Under the pieces are notes generated by a model that saw only the letters and a program-made list of their open reading frames with translations, searched no databases and had not been told where the DNA came from. Of a DNA stretch of 64,000 bases, positions 44,143 to 55,385 are shown piece after piece. Position numbers and translations under genes: made by a program. Numbering within the stretch: position 1 is the first letter of the stretch; the number at the start of each line of letters is the position of its first letter. Source of the stretch: Phlegmacium glaucopus (taxonomy: Eukaryota; Basidiomycota; Agaricomycetes; Agaricales; Cortinariaceae); contig MU130302.1 in the NCBI GenBank assembly GCA_015039465.1, forward strand, positions 328,609-392,608. Reading direction: 5' to 3'.

Positions 44143-46866
44143 ATTCCTGTGAATATGGGAAAGCGCATAGGAAACCTATCAAAAAGGAACGCAAAGCTCC
44201 AAGGGCGGAAAAAATTGGTGATGAAGTCTATTCAGACATTTGGGGACCATCTCCTGTCCAGACCATCGGTGGGAGGGAATATTATTTGACCTACACCAAC
44301 GATCATTCCAGGTATTCGACCGTTTACCTTCAACGTCTCAAAAGCGAAACATTTGCAAGCTATAAACAATATGAAGCATATCTTCTTCGACAAAAAGGAG
44401 TTCATATCAAAAAACTCCATATGGATCATGGGGGAGAGTATCTGAGCACAGAATTTAGTCAACATCTAGCAGAGAATGGGACTATACGAAACCTCACTGT
44501 TCATGATACACCGGAGCATAATGGAGTGGCTGAAAGATTGAATTGTACTCTTCTGGAGAAAATTTGAGCAATGTTACATGCCAGCAGGTTACCAAAATTC
44601 CTATGGGGTGAAGCAGTTAATCATGCCATTTACCTCAAAAATCGAACAGCGACCAAAGCACTCGATGGAAAAACTCCTTATGAAGTATTCCATGGCGCTA
44701 AACCGAATTTATGCGGTCTTCCAGAATTTGGCACCCGAGTATGGGTTCATGATCCAAATGGCAGTAAGTTGGATGGGAGGTCAGCTGTTGGGCGTTGGGT
44801 AGGTTTTGATGAAGATAGTAGTGGCCACTGGATTTATTTCCCCGAAACGCGCACTATTTCAATTCAACGATCAGTGAAGTTTGACTCCGGAGAGGTGAAT
44901 GTATACTTACCTCAAATCAGTCCAATTGAGGGGGAGTTGGAGAAATTGTCAATTGAACAATTGAGCAAGTCGCCAGATCACGAAACTAAAAATATTGTCG
45001 ATCCCCTTGGAGACAATTTTGAGCGCTTACCAGAAACAGAAGGTTGTCCAAAGCACGCACGACAGGAGTCAGCGGCTATTCGACATCTTCGTATCGGTGA
45101 GGGAGTAATGAGTAACCTGCCTAGAGAATGTGGTCATATTCTGAAAGGGGTTCAGCGAGTTGACCTACCCAGAGTTGCGGAAGAGGTTGAGGAAGTTGAA
45201 GTTGTTGAGATGACCAAGTTGAATGAAACCGAGCCTGATGTGCTGGAAGCTATGATAGCTGCGGTTGTTATTGGTCCTGAAGTGGATGAAGTTGAACCAA
45301 CATATGAAGAGGCTCGTAGGTGATCCAATTGGCCAGAGTGGAGGAAGGCCGTAGATGATGAATTGGAGAACTTAAAGGCAGCGGGAACTTGGGATATTGT
45401 TGAGAGACCAGAAAACACCAATGTAGTGGATTCCAAATGGGTTTTCTGCCTAAAGAAGGATGCTGAGGGTCGAGTTGTGAAGCGGAAAGCTTGTCTTGTA
45501 GCTCGAGGATTCACCCAAGTATATGGGGTGGATTACTTCGAAACTTTTGTGCCCGTTGCAAGGTTAGCATCAATTCAAATTATACTTGCCGTCGCAGCTT
45601 GAAACAACTGGGAGATTGATATGTTTGATTTCCACTTGGCATACCTAAATGGTGTTTTAGATGATGGTGAAGACATATACATGGAGCAACCACCATATCA
45701 TGAAGTAAAAGAACGCTCACGATATGTCGCCAAACTCAAGAAATCTTTGTACGGTCTCAAACAAGCTGGAAAAAGGTGGTATGATTCCCTGTGTCGCTCC
45801 CTAGCCGAAGTCGGATTTACGAGATCCATGGCCGATCTGGCTGTTTTCTATGCTCGAGTTGGAACAGATATAGTGGTGCTGGCGATTCATGTTGATGATA
45901 CAACAATTACTGGAAGCGATGAAAAGTTGATCAATGAATTTAAAAGACGGATCGATGAGAAATTCAAGATCACAGACCTTGGGTCTATCTCGTGGTTATT
46001 GGGACTATCAATCGAACGAAATCATGCCACACGAACATTATATATTTCACAAAAATCCTACATCAAGTCCATCATCCGCCATTTTAATTTAGAGGATGCA
46101 AAATCGCTCACCGTTCCGATTGACCCAAATATATTGCTATCAAAAGATCAGTGCCCTACGACAGAGGAAGGGAAAAGGGAGATGAAAAAGATTCCCTACC
46201 ATGAAGCAATTGGTGCTTTAAATTGGGTAGTGGTTGGATCTCGCCCAGATATTTTGTTTGCCGTGGGTCAACTAGCGCAGTTCATGGAGAACCCCAGGAG
46301 GAATCATTGGGAAGTGTTAAAGTGAGTGCTGAGGTATCTGAAGGGTACAAAAGATTTGAAATTAGTCTATGGAAATGCTGGGGACAAAGGCTTACAAGCT
46401 TTTGCCAATGCTGATGGAGCAAATCAAGAGCATCGACGAGCAATTTCTGGTTTTGCTGTGTTAATCGATGGGGGAGCCGTGAGCTGGATGCCGAAGAAAC
46501 AAGAGCTAGTAACGCTCTCAACTATGGAAGCAGAATACATGGCTGCAACTCATGCTGCCAAGGAACTTCTTTGGCTTTGCCGCTTACTTGGCGAGATCTT
46601 CCGGCCACTTAATCACCCCATATTACTCAATTGCGACAACCAATCAGCCATAGCGCTCGCATGCTCGGATGGGCAATTCCATGCCCGTACTAAGCACATC
46701 AATATTTGATGGCACTTCATCAAATTTTGTATTGACAATGAAACCATCGACATTTCTTATTGCCCTACAGAAAATATGACAGCGGATATATTAACCAAAC
46801 CGCTGTCAACCCAAAAGGTGAAGAAATTCACTACTACTTTAGGTTTATTACCGGTTTGAGGGGGAG

Positions 46867-47033
46867 TGTAGGAATCAAACCGATATACTATGTATGATTA
46901 GGTAATGTCTTTCTTTATCCATATATATACTAGTGTTACGATGTTTCTACTTCTGTACTTGTATTTCGTAGTTGCCACCTCATGTCTCATAATTAACTAG
47001 TTTCTTCCTATTTTCCCATCGTTGCTGCTCACA
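46867..47033 (+). repeat. copia 3' LTR
   Basis: 167 bp, TGTAGGAATCAAACC to TGCTGCTCACA. It is preceded by the polypurine tract GAGGGGGAG (46858-46866), which primes plus-strand synthesis, and followed by the AGGTG duplication. Confidence 0.93.
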
Positions 47034-48304
47034 AGGTGCTAAATTGAAAAAGCTAAAATTGAAGCTTTATAGACTCTGCAGGAAGCCATTTAAACAACAA
47101 GCTCTGGTGAGATAAAATGTTTCTTATGTATGGAACTTTAATTCCTCTTGATTATTTTTTTACATAATAAATTTTAGTGAAGATAGCAGTGTAATTTCCA
47201 TAAAAGGAAGGTTTAAAAAATAAGGAAAAATATTTTGATCAAGAGATATTGTTCAGATTGATGAAAAAATGATACTTTGTTATTGGACTGAAGCACCATA
47301 TTGAGTTCCTGATAGTGTCTATAGACAATTTCTGTTTTTGCTGCTAAATTCAGCCTGAGAGCTGCTTTGTAAGCAGCTCTCATCCACCAATCTGACTTCC
47401 TTTCACTTCTACCTCCACCATATTATTCTCTCAGCTGTCCTAGCTATCAAATATTGTTCATTTAGTCATATAGTGTTGGTCAACAAGCCTATTCTACCTC
47501 TAAATTATACTTAGCCTTCAAGATTTAGCTCTGATCTTGATCTGATTGGACTGATATCTTGGTATTGCAGTTCTTGATATCTAAAAACATGTAAGTTTTA
47601 ATTTCCTTGTGTTTCTCAAGTATATTAGAGCCCTAACTGTTCAAAACTTCAATCCACAGTTACAATTCACCAAATTTCCTCACATTTTTACCTTTTGACC
47701 AGTCATGCCCCCAAAAGGAGCTCAAGCTCAAACAGCTAACCTTGAAAATCTCCAAAAGGCAAGAGATGCTAACCCTCTAAAAATCCTGCAGCTTCAGCCT
47801 CAGCTTCAGCTTCTGCAAACTTTGAGAGTACAGTAATTCAATATCAGCAGCAACTTGCAGATATGGGGGCTCAAATTATTTCTCTTGAAGTTGAGCTAGA
47901 AAAGTCTCATGAGCAGTGTTCTAAATTCTCAGAACTTCTGGAGAATGCTCAAAAATATATTGAGCAGTTAAGATCTGCACTTGAAGTTGAAAAGATTGTT
48001 ACAAAGATCTTTATCACCAGTTGCAAAATGAATGTTGTGCTCGGCAGCGTGCCAGTAAAGCAGAGATGTTCTTAAGGAAAAGGTTGCTGAGTTGGTGGAA
48101 TATGAGCAGAAAATAATGGAGGGGGTCAAGGAGCTCCAAAAGCATTATGCTCTTGATGCTCAATATGTAGATGTTCTAAAGACAGACAACGAAATTTGCA
48201 GAAAGAGCTCTCAAGCAATTCAGAACACTACACAAAAGAGCTTGCATATACTTGTGAAAAGCTGAAATCATCACAAAGTGCATTGAAAGGCTCTAAGTCA
48301 GAGG

Positions 48305-50398
48305 TAGGGATGTCGAAGTTCAGTTCTGAACCGGTCCAGAGAACCAGAACCAGCTGAACTGAACTGCGATTCTGGTTCGGTTCTGGTTCTGGTTCACCCC
48401 CAGCCATCTGGTTCTGGTTCTGGTTCTGGATTGGCCAGAAATCTGAGAACCAGTTCTGAACCGGTTCAAACTGGTTCTGAACCACTTTATCCCAAGGCAA
48501 ATACTTAAGTAAGATATCTACTTATTTGCATGTTAAATGACACACTACCTGTATCTATAATGAAAATATTTATTCAAGTCACCAACACTATATATTTCCA
48601 ATCAGAAGTACATCATTCTTTGGTCTGGCATAGCACATAATCAATAACATGTCTCATTTACTTTATAACTTCAGGTTTACCATGTTATTAATATACTCAT
48701 ATTGCAAGAATACAATTTATAGTTGTCACCTAGCAGAGGATCCAAAGAGGAAAGGATAAGGATCCTTGCTAAAGTGAGGGGGGATTTAAATACTAATATA
48801 AAGATAATGGAGTTATGGAAAATAAATAATCAAATAGTGTCATGTGAAAATAATAAAATGATAAGTGGTACAATACCAGAATAAATGAAAAATGACAAGT
48901 TTGTATTTCATTATTAATATTATTAGGTTTACCTTGCACTGATTTATCTGGAATAAGAGGTAACCAATTTAGACCTTTTATAAAAAATGATTTAGAGTTT
49001 GGGCTGACTCAGGTGAAAGTTGGGGCCAAATGAAAATGAAGAGTAGAAATGAGAGGGGAACCAAGTTTGTTGGTGAGGTGGAATGGTGAGGTGGAATTCA
49101 CAGTTTTGGAATTAGGTTTGGGCTTGGGTGTGAAGCTCATTGGGTCTGGGTGTTCATGTGAAAGACTGAAAGTCAGGAGTTGGACTGATTGGATGGAAAA
49201 CTGAGTGTTACCTAACAATAGTATTTTTTCTTTTCATGTTTGCTATTAGTGATGTCATGGTTATAACACCAATACTACAAACTTCTGGCCTCAACTTTTA
49301 AGATATATTTATAAATAAGGTGTAATTTTAGAAAATAAAACTTAAAATGAAAAATTCTTGTCTAATTGGTGATATCCTAACAAAAGTCTATTTTTAACTG
49401 GTTCTTATGGTTCGAACTGGTTCTGAACCAGAACCGAACCAAGAGAACCGGTTCTGTTGGTTTGGTGATACACTGTCAGTACGCTAGGTGCTGTACTAAC
49501 TGAGGTGTGATGCGGCTCGGGGCTTCGGTGGCCTAAACACTGAGTCAAGTATATGCAGAAAGGTTCCAACTAAGGTAGGGCAATGAGATATGAGACGAGC
49601 GAAATGAGGAGCAATGTAATGACGAAAGGGTGACGAAGTAACAAAGTGGCGACGCAGTGACGAAGGGGAGATGCAGTGATGAAGGGGCGATGCAGTGACA
49701 AAGTATAGTCGCTGTATGGGCGACTCGCAGTAAAACGCAATGAAATGAAGGCAAACGACGAGAGAGACAATGACAAGACTTAATTCTATACTCTAGGGAG
49801 AGAGGCGAATACTTTCTTATTGTTTTGTAACTAAGTTACATGGGTTTTTTATAGTAGAGGTGATTGGAATAAATGGGGAAATGAAGCACAAGGTGTGTGG
49901 AGTAAATAGCATCAAGAAGCAAAAGGAGTTAAGTGAGAAAATATAAAAAGTCGCACCATAAGATAAAAGGAGCATGGAGAATAACTGGTAGCTAGGTAAC
50001 AGTAAAATGATGCGAACATGATTTTGGCATGGTGAGGGGATGCATAAAAGTAGGAATGATAGGAAATCAAAAGAAGCGAAGTGATGCGCAGCATGGGCGA
50101 CTTTTAGGAAAAAGGGTAATGATGAAGATGGTGAACAGGGTGGAAAGGGCGACGTGGCAATGAGAGGGGCAATGTGGCAACTAGAGGGGCAACATGGCAA
50201 CTAGAGGGGCAACATGGCAACTAGAGGGGCGACGTAGCGATGAGAGGGGGTGACGTAGCGATGAGAGGGGGCGATGTAGCGACTAAATGGCAATTCCAGT
50301 TGGTAGAGCATAGCCATGTTCATCATCGGTTCTGGTTCTGGTTCTGGTTCTGAGAAAATGGGTCCCGAACCAAACTGAACTGAACTTCGGCATCCCTA
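48305..50398. mobile_element. hAT-like non-autonomous element with nested LTR
   Basis: 2,094 bp, TIRs TAGGGATGTCGAAGTTCAG and CTGAACTTCGGCATCCCTA, flanked by a perfect 8-bp duplication GTCAGAGG. Subterminal GGTTCTGGTTCTGG arrays as in the 37203 element. It contains a solo LTR (48724-49217) and a stretch of GACGTAGCGATGAGAGGGG repeats (50145-50285). No transposase. Confidence 0.9.
48724..49217 (-). mobile_element. Solo LTR nested in the hAT-like element
   Basis: 494 bp, TGTCACCTAGCAGAGGATCC to GTTACCTAACA, flanked by a perfect 5-bp duplication ATAGT (48719-48723, 49218-49222). TGTTAGGG family by its shared GGATCC and TTTAAATACTAATAT blocks. Confidence 0.85.
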
Positions 50399-50683
50399 GT
50401 CAGAGGTATACAATCTAAAGCAAAAATGTGCAAGGGCTACAGCAGTCAAGGAAAATGCTGTTCAGAAAGCCAGGTCTCAGGTTTTACTGGAAAAATCTAC
50501 CCTCTATCTTGTGAAGAAGGGGGTATATTCAGAACAGACTCAGAATCTTGTCTGCATTCTTGTTCAAGCTGGTGTCTCAGCTAAAAATATTATGGGTGTC
50601 ATTAAGGCTGTTTTAGGTATTGCAGGAATAACTACAGTTGGAAACATCAGTCCTTGTACTGTAGCTTGAATTATCCATGAGGG

Positions 50684-51020
50684 TGTTAGGGGACACCCGA
50701 TTTCAAACCAAAGCTCAACCTCAGGACTATACATCCCCCCTTTCTGACGCACTCTGTCCTTCCATCCAACTCCAACTCCATCACTTGTTTACTCCATGAC
50801 TCCATGACTCCAACCAACTCCAACCCTCCAGTTAGACTCTGTCCCTCATTTTTTATTTTTTCACATCACACCACTTTTTAATTAATTAATTAATTATTAT
50901 CATATCATTCCTTTAATTATTATTGTATCATTCCTTTATTTATTTTATATCTCCGTTATGTCCATATTAGTACTTAAATACCCCTTGGAATACAGAATGA
51001 AGATGAAGGAGAGGTATTTG
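50684..51020 (+). mobile_element. 5' part of an LTR (TGTTAGGG family), truncated by C7
   Basis: TGTTAGGGGACACCCGATTT start, then CCAACTCC runs and the TATGTCCATATTAGTACTTAAATA block shared with the 5960 and 11876 LTRs. It stops where element C7 begins. The 3' half is missing. Confidence 0.75.
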
Positions 51021-52140
51021 GAGGTCTTTACTCTCCCCCCATATTCCACATGGATTCCATCATTCCATACACTGCTGGCACTTGTTGCATTCCGTCATAC
51101 GTTACTCCAGTCCAACTCCATCGGAGTTGTTTCTGGTAGTCCGTACTCCGTTCCAGTACTCTCTCTTGTTTCCGGTTCTACTCCTCCTACATCCGACTCC
51201 GAGACTTCTCCGTATCATTCCGACTCTTCCAACAATACTCCAAACCCATTACCACTTCTTTGCCACAACCACTATTTCTTTGTCATCATGTTCCCACTAT
51301 CAGTCAGCACACCAGCCATGGATTATTCACCCAAGAATGCAGGACCTTTTCCGGGAGCAGAACGCAGCACTTATATTTATATTCTATATTTCGGTTGCAA
51401 TTCCTTTTATATTTAAGTACTTGAAACTTGTATGTTTTTCCTCAGTTCAAATATCATCTTAGTTTCCTCCTCTTGTTTGTCCTCTAAGTCACTGAGGTCT
51501 TCCGTCTTTCTGTTCTCTTCTGGTTCCAAAATCAGGACATTGTAGGAGCTGGGCGGCACAGCACATACACTGAGGCCAAAGTCCTTTCCGTTACTTGTTC
51601 CGGTTCTGTTCTGTCCAATCTGGTGTTACTCTGACGTGACTCCTTTGTTTTAAACTTAGCAGCACTAGGTGGTGTTTCCCTTAGAAAAACTTATTTTTAG
51701 ATATGTTCCGTCATTTCCAAATAATTTTTCTCATGAAAACACAAAAAGCATTTCTGAAGGAAAAATTCTAAAAATACATCAGGTGTTTCTCATGTGTTTC
51801 TGAAAGGAAAACCTTTAAAAAAACATAAGATTTATCTTTGGGAAACACATGAGAAACAGCTGATGTATTTTTAGAATTTTTCCTTCAGAAATGCGTTTTG
51901 TGTTTTCATAAGAAAAATTATTTGGAAATGACGGAACATATCTAAAAATAAGGTTTCTAAGGGAAACACCACCCAGTGCCAGCAGTGATATGGAATATGT
52001 TTTGGCTGAGATCCCACTCATTTTGGGCTCTCCATTCCACATGGAATTCATATGGAATGGTGATGGAATGGTGGAATGTCCACCTGGAATCCACATGGAA
52101 TCCACACCTTTATTCCACTGGATTCCATATGGAATATAGA
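51021..52140 (+). mobile_element. TIR element C7 (ATTCCACATGGATTCC words), right end lost
   Basis: Left end GAGGTCTTTACTCTCCCCCC. Arms with TTCCACATGGATTCCAT words, and an inner inverted pair ACTGCTGGCACT (51071) and AGTGCCAGCAGT (51975). The right terminal repeat is not present; the similarity fades after GGATTCCATATGGAATATAG. It contains a foldback element. Confidence 0.6.
51666..51980. mobile_element. Foldback element with arms of about 140 bp
   Basis: Near-perfect inverted repeat, left arm from GGTGGTGTTTCCCTTAGAAA, right arm to TTTCTAAGGGAAACACCACC, separated by about 30 bp. AGCAG lies on both sides (51659-51663, 51981-51985), a possible 5-bp duplication. No coding capacity. It would form a long hairpin as single-stranded DNA or RNA. 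Confidence 0.75.
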
Positions 52141-52189
52141 AATTCCAGAAAATGAATCATCTGACTTTACTAGAAAAATAGTACACTTA

Positions 52190-53270
52190 TGCTGAATTAT
52201 ATAATATACCAAGCTTTGGTGCTATCAAGATCATGTATTTTGTTTAGTGCGTGGGGTGTGATCACGTGACCACATCACATGTGGTCATCACTGTTTGTTG
52301 AGTTCATTGTTTGTTTCTCACACCACCACCACCACCACCACCACCACCCATTTCAACAACACCCATTTCAACAACACCCATTTCAACAACACCCATTTCA
52401 ACAGCCACCATAACAACAAGGACCACAACCAGCAATGGTAACCCCCCTTCACGGGGGGATATTTTTTATTTTATTTCTATTTTATTTCACTAATAACACA
52501 TTATAATAGGTGTACGAACAAACACAGACAAACACAAACACAACCAACCATGAACATGAACAACCACAAACCCAAATGACAACAAATATAGGCCATTTAT
52601 GAACCCTACAACAATGACGACAATGACGTACACCATGTACAACAACAATGACAAACAATGATATGGTAACCCCCCCTGGGGGAGGGATTTTATTTATTTA
52701 TTTTGTTATAATTCACTGATGACACATTATATAGGTTATGTACAAACTACGAACACCTACAATGACAACGATGATGATGTACGATGATGTACCACATGAA
52801 CAACACATACAAACAATGTGTACGAACAGGCAAACAGCGTGTATGAACAGGTAAACAACGGGGTGGGGCAAACGGCACATACAACGAGGCAAACAGACAG
52901 GTACAACAAGACAAACAATGTGTATGAAGACACACACGACCACCAATGATGCGCACAACAACCAACAACACACACAACAACCAACAACAACCAACAACAC
53001 ACACAACCACCAACAACATGTACAAAGATGCGCACAACCACCAACAACACATACAACCACCAAAGACATGTACAACGACATGCACAATGACCAACAATGC
53101 ATACAACAACACACACAACAACTAACAACACATACAACAATGCGCACAATGTCCAACGACAACTATCCCCTCTGTTTAAGACTATGACGAGGACCACTGG
53201 GTATTTTAATTTTAATTTTAATATATTATGGTGGCAACACCCCTCTAGTGGGCTATTTTTTAATTTTTAG
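52190..53270 (+). repeat. Hairpin and simple-repeat block (X-C)
   Basis: Starts with TTTTGTTTAGTGCG and TGATCACGTGACCACATCAC, matching X-A and X-B. Then come (CACCAC)n, a CATTTCAACAACACC triplication, ACAACAACAACG-like runs, and hairpins ACCCCCCTTCACGGGGGG (52440) and ACCCCCCCTGGGGGAGG (52671). 52900-53150 is CACACAACAACCAACAACA sequence that gives long artificial frames on both strands. No gene. Confidence 0.75.
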
Positions 53271-54600
53271 GACAGCAGCAGCATAGAGTGAAGTTATTTT
53301 ATTTTTATTTCAATATTTTAATAAGTTATTAGTACTAATGTGATATTGAACACAATATATATATATATATATATATATATTACCAATAAAAAAAAATGAA
53401 GTAAAATAGTACCTTCTAAATTGATATCAATAATAATAATAATATTATTATTATTATTCTTACCTTGATATAAATCTAAGGAGACTGACAGACAAGACAG
53501 ACTGGAATAATTGATTAGATTCTGAGTTCTTAAGTTCATTATTCAGGTAAGGACACTACAGTGTGTCGTACGGTACAATTCCCGGAACGGACACAGTGTG
53601 CCGTATGGTACGGACTCCTGGAACCACTTGAATCCGGGAATATCGCCTACCATATATAGAAATACACAGTGTGCCGTGCCCTACGCACTCAAGGAATGGG
53701 TTCAAATGCCGACTCTTTACACTGCTGCCGGCTCCGGTCCTATCCTTAGACAGCCGGCAGTGTCACTCTACCTACATACTTATGGTATCTTTCTCTAATG
53801 TGTTCTAAGGTAATCATACAAATACATTGCTCCCCTCCCCCGGGCATTCAATCCGAGAGCACAACCAGCAGGCACAATTGCAACAACCGGCATTTATCAC
53901 CTGTAACGGCCAAACATGTTGTACCACACTGATGGCCATCTCCTTAGATCCTGGGATGATGTGACTATCGCCGGTGATGTTCTCTCAGGATGCTGGTGCC
54001 CGTGTGGATGCTATAAGTCCCGGGGTGTCAATGCCGGTTTGTCAAAGGTCCCGGTATATTGGTGAGGGCCGGCGTGTATGTATGGCAGTGCCGGTCTGTT
54101 CCTGCCGGTGGTTCAGCACCGGCCTATTGCTTCTCGCTTCATAGAACTTTCAGATGGGAAATAACAAAGTGATTCTGACAGGTGCAAGTAATAGAATGCA
54201 GTACACGATGCAAAAGAAGAACATACACTAGCCTTCTGACCCTGTTGGCCTCGATATTTTCAGTCGTTCTGTCCACGGTGCCGGCTTGATCTGTGCCGGT
54301 CTCTGGGTGCCGGTGGTATAGATGCCGATTTGCGCATTGGAGCCTCACCGGCCACCAGTTCCGACCTTATGTGGCACCGGCACCAGCCGGTGCCAGTGCC
54401 ACAGTGCCGGTCTCAGATTGGGAACCTTGCCGGCCACTCAGCCGTGCTGGGTGTCCGGACCGAAACACCAGTGGTGCTGCTGGTCACAGTGTGCCGTTGT
54501 GTGCAGCCGATAACAGGACAGTCAAAATGCCCATGTGACCACCGGTGTCATCAAACCAGATACATTTGCGACTGCATTACGACAAACAAAAACTTTGTAT
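53271..54600. other. GCCGG-rich intergenic region with a TA microsatellite
   Basis: (TA)n at about 53354-53381 and an ATTATTATT run near 53440. From 53540 the base composition changes: words GTGCCGGT, CCGGCA and GCCGGC become very frequent. No convincing gene, although 54290-54530 is open in two frames. Confidence 0.45.
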
Positions 54601-55085
54601 ATATAAAATCAACCTGAATCCTCCGCTTCCTCGTCAGATTCTTCCTCCTCAAACATGTCATCTTGAAGGTGGGCAAAATGTTCCGGACCATATCTGCAAG
54701 CATTGGTCACCAATGATGATGTTGATGGGTCTTGAGACATATTAGGAAGGAAGAAGGGGTCGCTAAAGGAGTTGTGAGAAAGATCTAGGGTGATGCGGGC
54801 CAGTGAAACGCCGAACTGGAAGTGGGGGTGAAGGGTGTTGGATCGGCCACCGGCATTGACCGGGCGTGAGTCACTGCCTGATGACCCTGTGTAAGTCAGG
54901 CTCGCAGTCCACATGGGACTTAGTGCTCACTGTCTGACGACCAGTCTTCTGCCAATATTGCTGCAGGTGTCTCCTGGTCACTGGCAGATGACCAGTCCTC
55001 AGGTGCGGCACAAGACCTCTGGGGATCTTCATATTCATCGAATTGTGTGGTGTCGTCCACCAAAGCCAGGGCTGGTCCTGCCGAC

Positions 55086-55385
55086 TCGTCTTCAGACCAA
55101 CTCTGTGCAATGGCATGTGCCAAGGCCGGTGCTGATGGTACCGGGGCCGGTCCTGCCGACTCGTCTTCAGACCAACTCTGTGCAATGGCATGTGCCAAGG
55201 CCGGTGCTGATGGTACCGGGGCCGGTCCTGCCGACTCGTCTTCAGACCAACTCTGTGCAATGGCATGTGCCAAGGCCGGTGCTGATGGTACCGGGGCCGG
55301 TCCTGCCGACTCGTCTTCAGACCAACTCTGTGCAACGGCATGTGCGGAGGCCGGTGCTGCCGGCCCTGCCGACTCATCTTCAGAC
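55086..55385 (-). repeat. 75-bp coding minisatellite (25-residue acidic repeat)
   Basis: Four or more units exactly 75 bp apart (starting 55086, 55161, 55236, 55311), each encoding on the minus strand SWSEDESAGPAP plus ALAHAIAQ. The outer units are diverged. The three central units are almost identical, pointing to recent unequal exchange with frame kept. Confidence 0.85.

Larger units (their letters stand above)
40911..46859 (+). pseudogene. copia Pol: zinc knuckle, protease, integrase, RT, RNase H
   Basis: Zinc knuckle CYNCKKVRHFAKDC (41122-41163), an acidic spacer, protease LYDSGATCHMS (near 41690), integrase HHCC start LHRLMGH (near 42100). It is interrupted by C6 (42218-44142) and continues with DVYSDIWGP-like DEVYSDIWGPSP, TNDHSRYSTVY, HMDHGGEYLS and PEHNGVAERLN. 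RT: SKWVFCLKKDAEGRVVKRKA, FHLAYLNG, LYGLKQAGKRWYD, and the catalytic box AIHVDDTTIT. RNase H: YMAATHAAKELLWL, LLNCDNQSAIAL, TKHINI. From 44143 everything is one frame broken only by TGA at 44565, 45321, 45600, 46323 and 46707, each where Arg is plausible; the natural stop is at 46857. Confidence 0.92.
36812..47033 (+). mobile_element. Ty1/copia retrotransposon with both LTRs and three insertions
   Basis: LTRs 36812-36981 and 46867-47033, flanked by a perfect 5-bp duplication AGGTG (36807-36811 and 47034-47038). Order gag, protease, integrase, RT, RNase H identifies copia. Insertions at 37203-39614, 40027-40906 and 42218-44142 account for half its 10.2 kb; the original element was about 5 kb. 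The two LTRs differ by about four substitutions and one 3-bp indel. All five pol stops are TGA. Inactive. Confidence 0.95.
47705..50683 (+). pseudogene. Broken coiled-coil gene, probable transposon-borne ORF
   Basis: Starts ATG 47705 (MPPKGAQAQTANLENLQKAR). Shifting frames then read QQQLADMGAQIISLEVELEK, ENAQKYIEQLRSALEVE and YHQLQNE, a long coiled coil. After the hAT-like insertion it resumes at 50407 and reads SAKNIMGVIKAVLGIAGITT, VGNISPCTVA, TGA (50667-50669, Arg expected), IIHEG. The end resembles the N-terminal part of a multi-copy basidiomycete protein that I associate with transposons. A new LTR cuts it at 50684. Several frameshifts. Not functional. Confidence 0.55.

Noticed and set aside
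52747..53197. Long overlapping frames on both strands in CACAACAACC sequence
   Set aside because: Low-complexity artefacts; no codon structure and no homologue-like motif.
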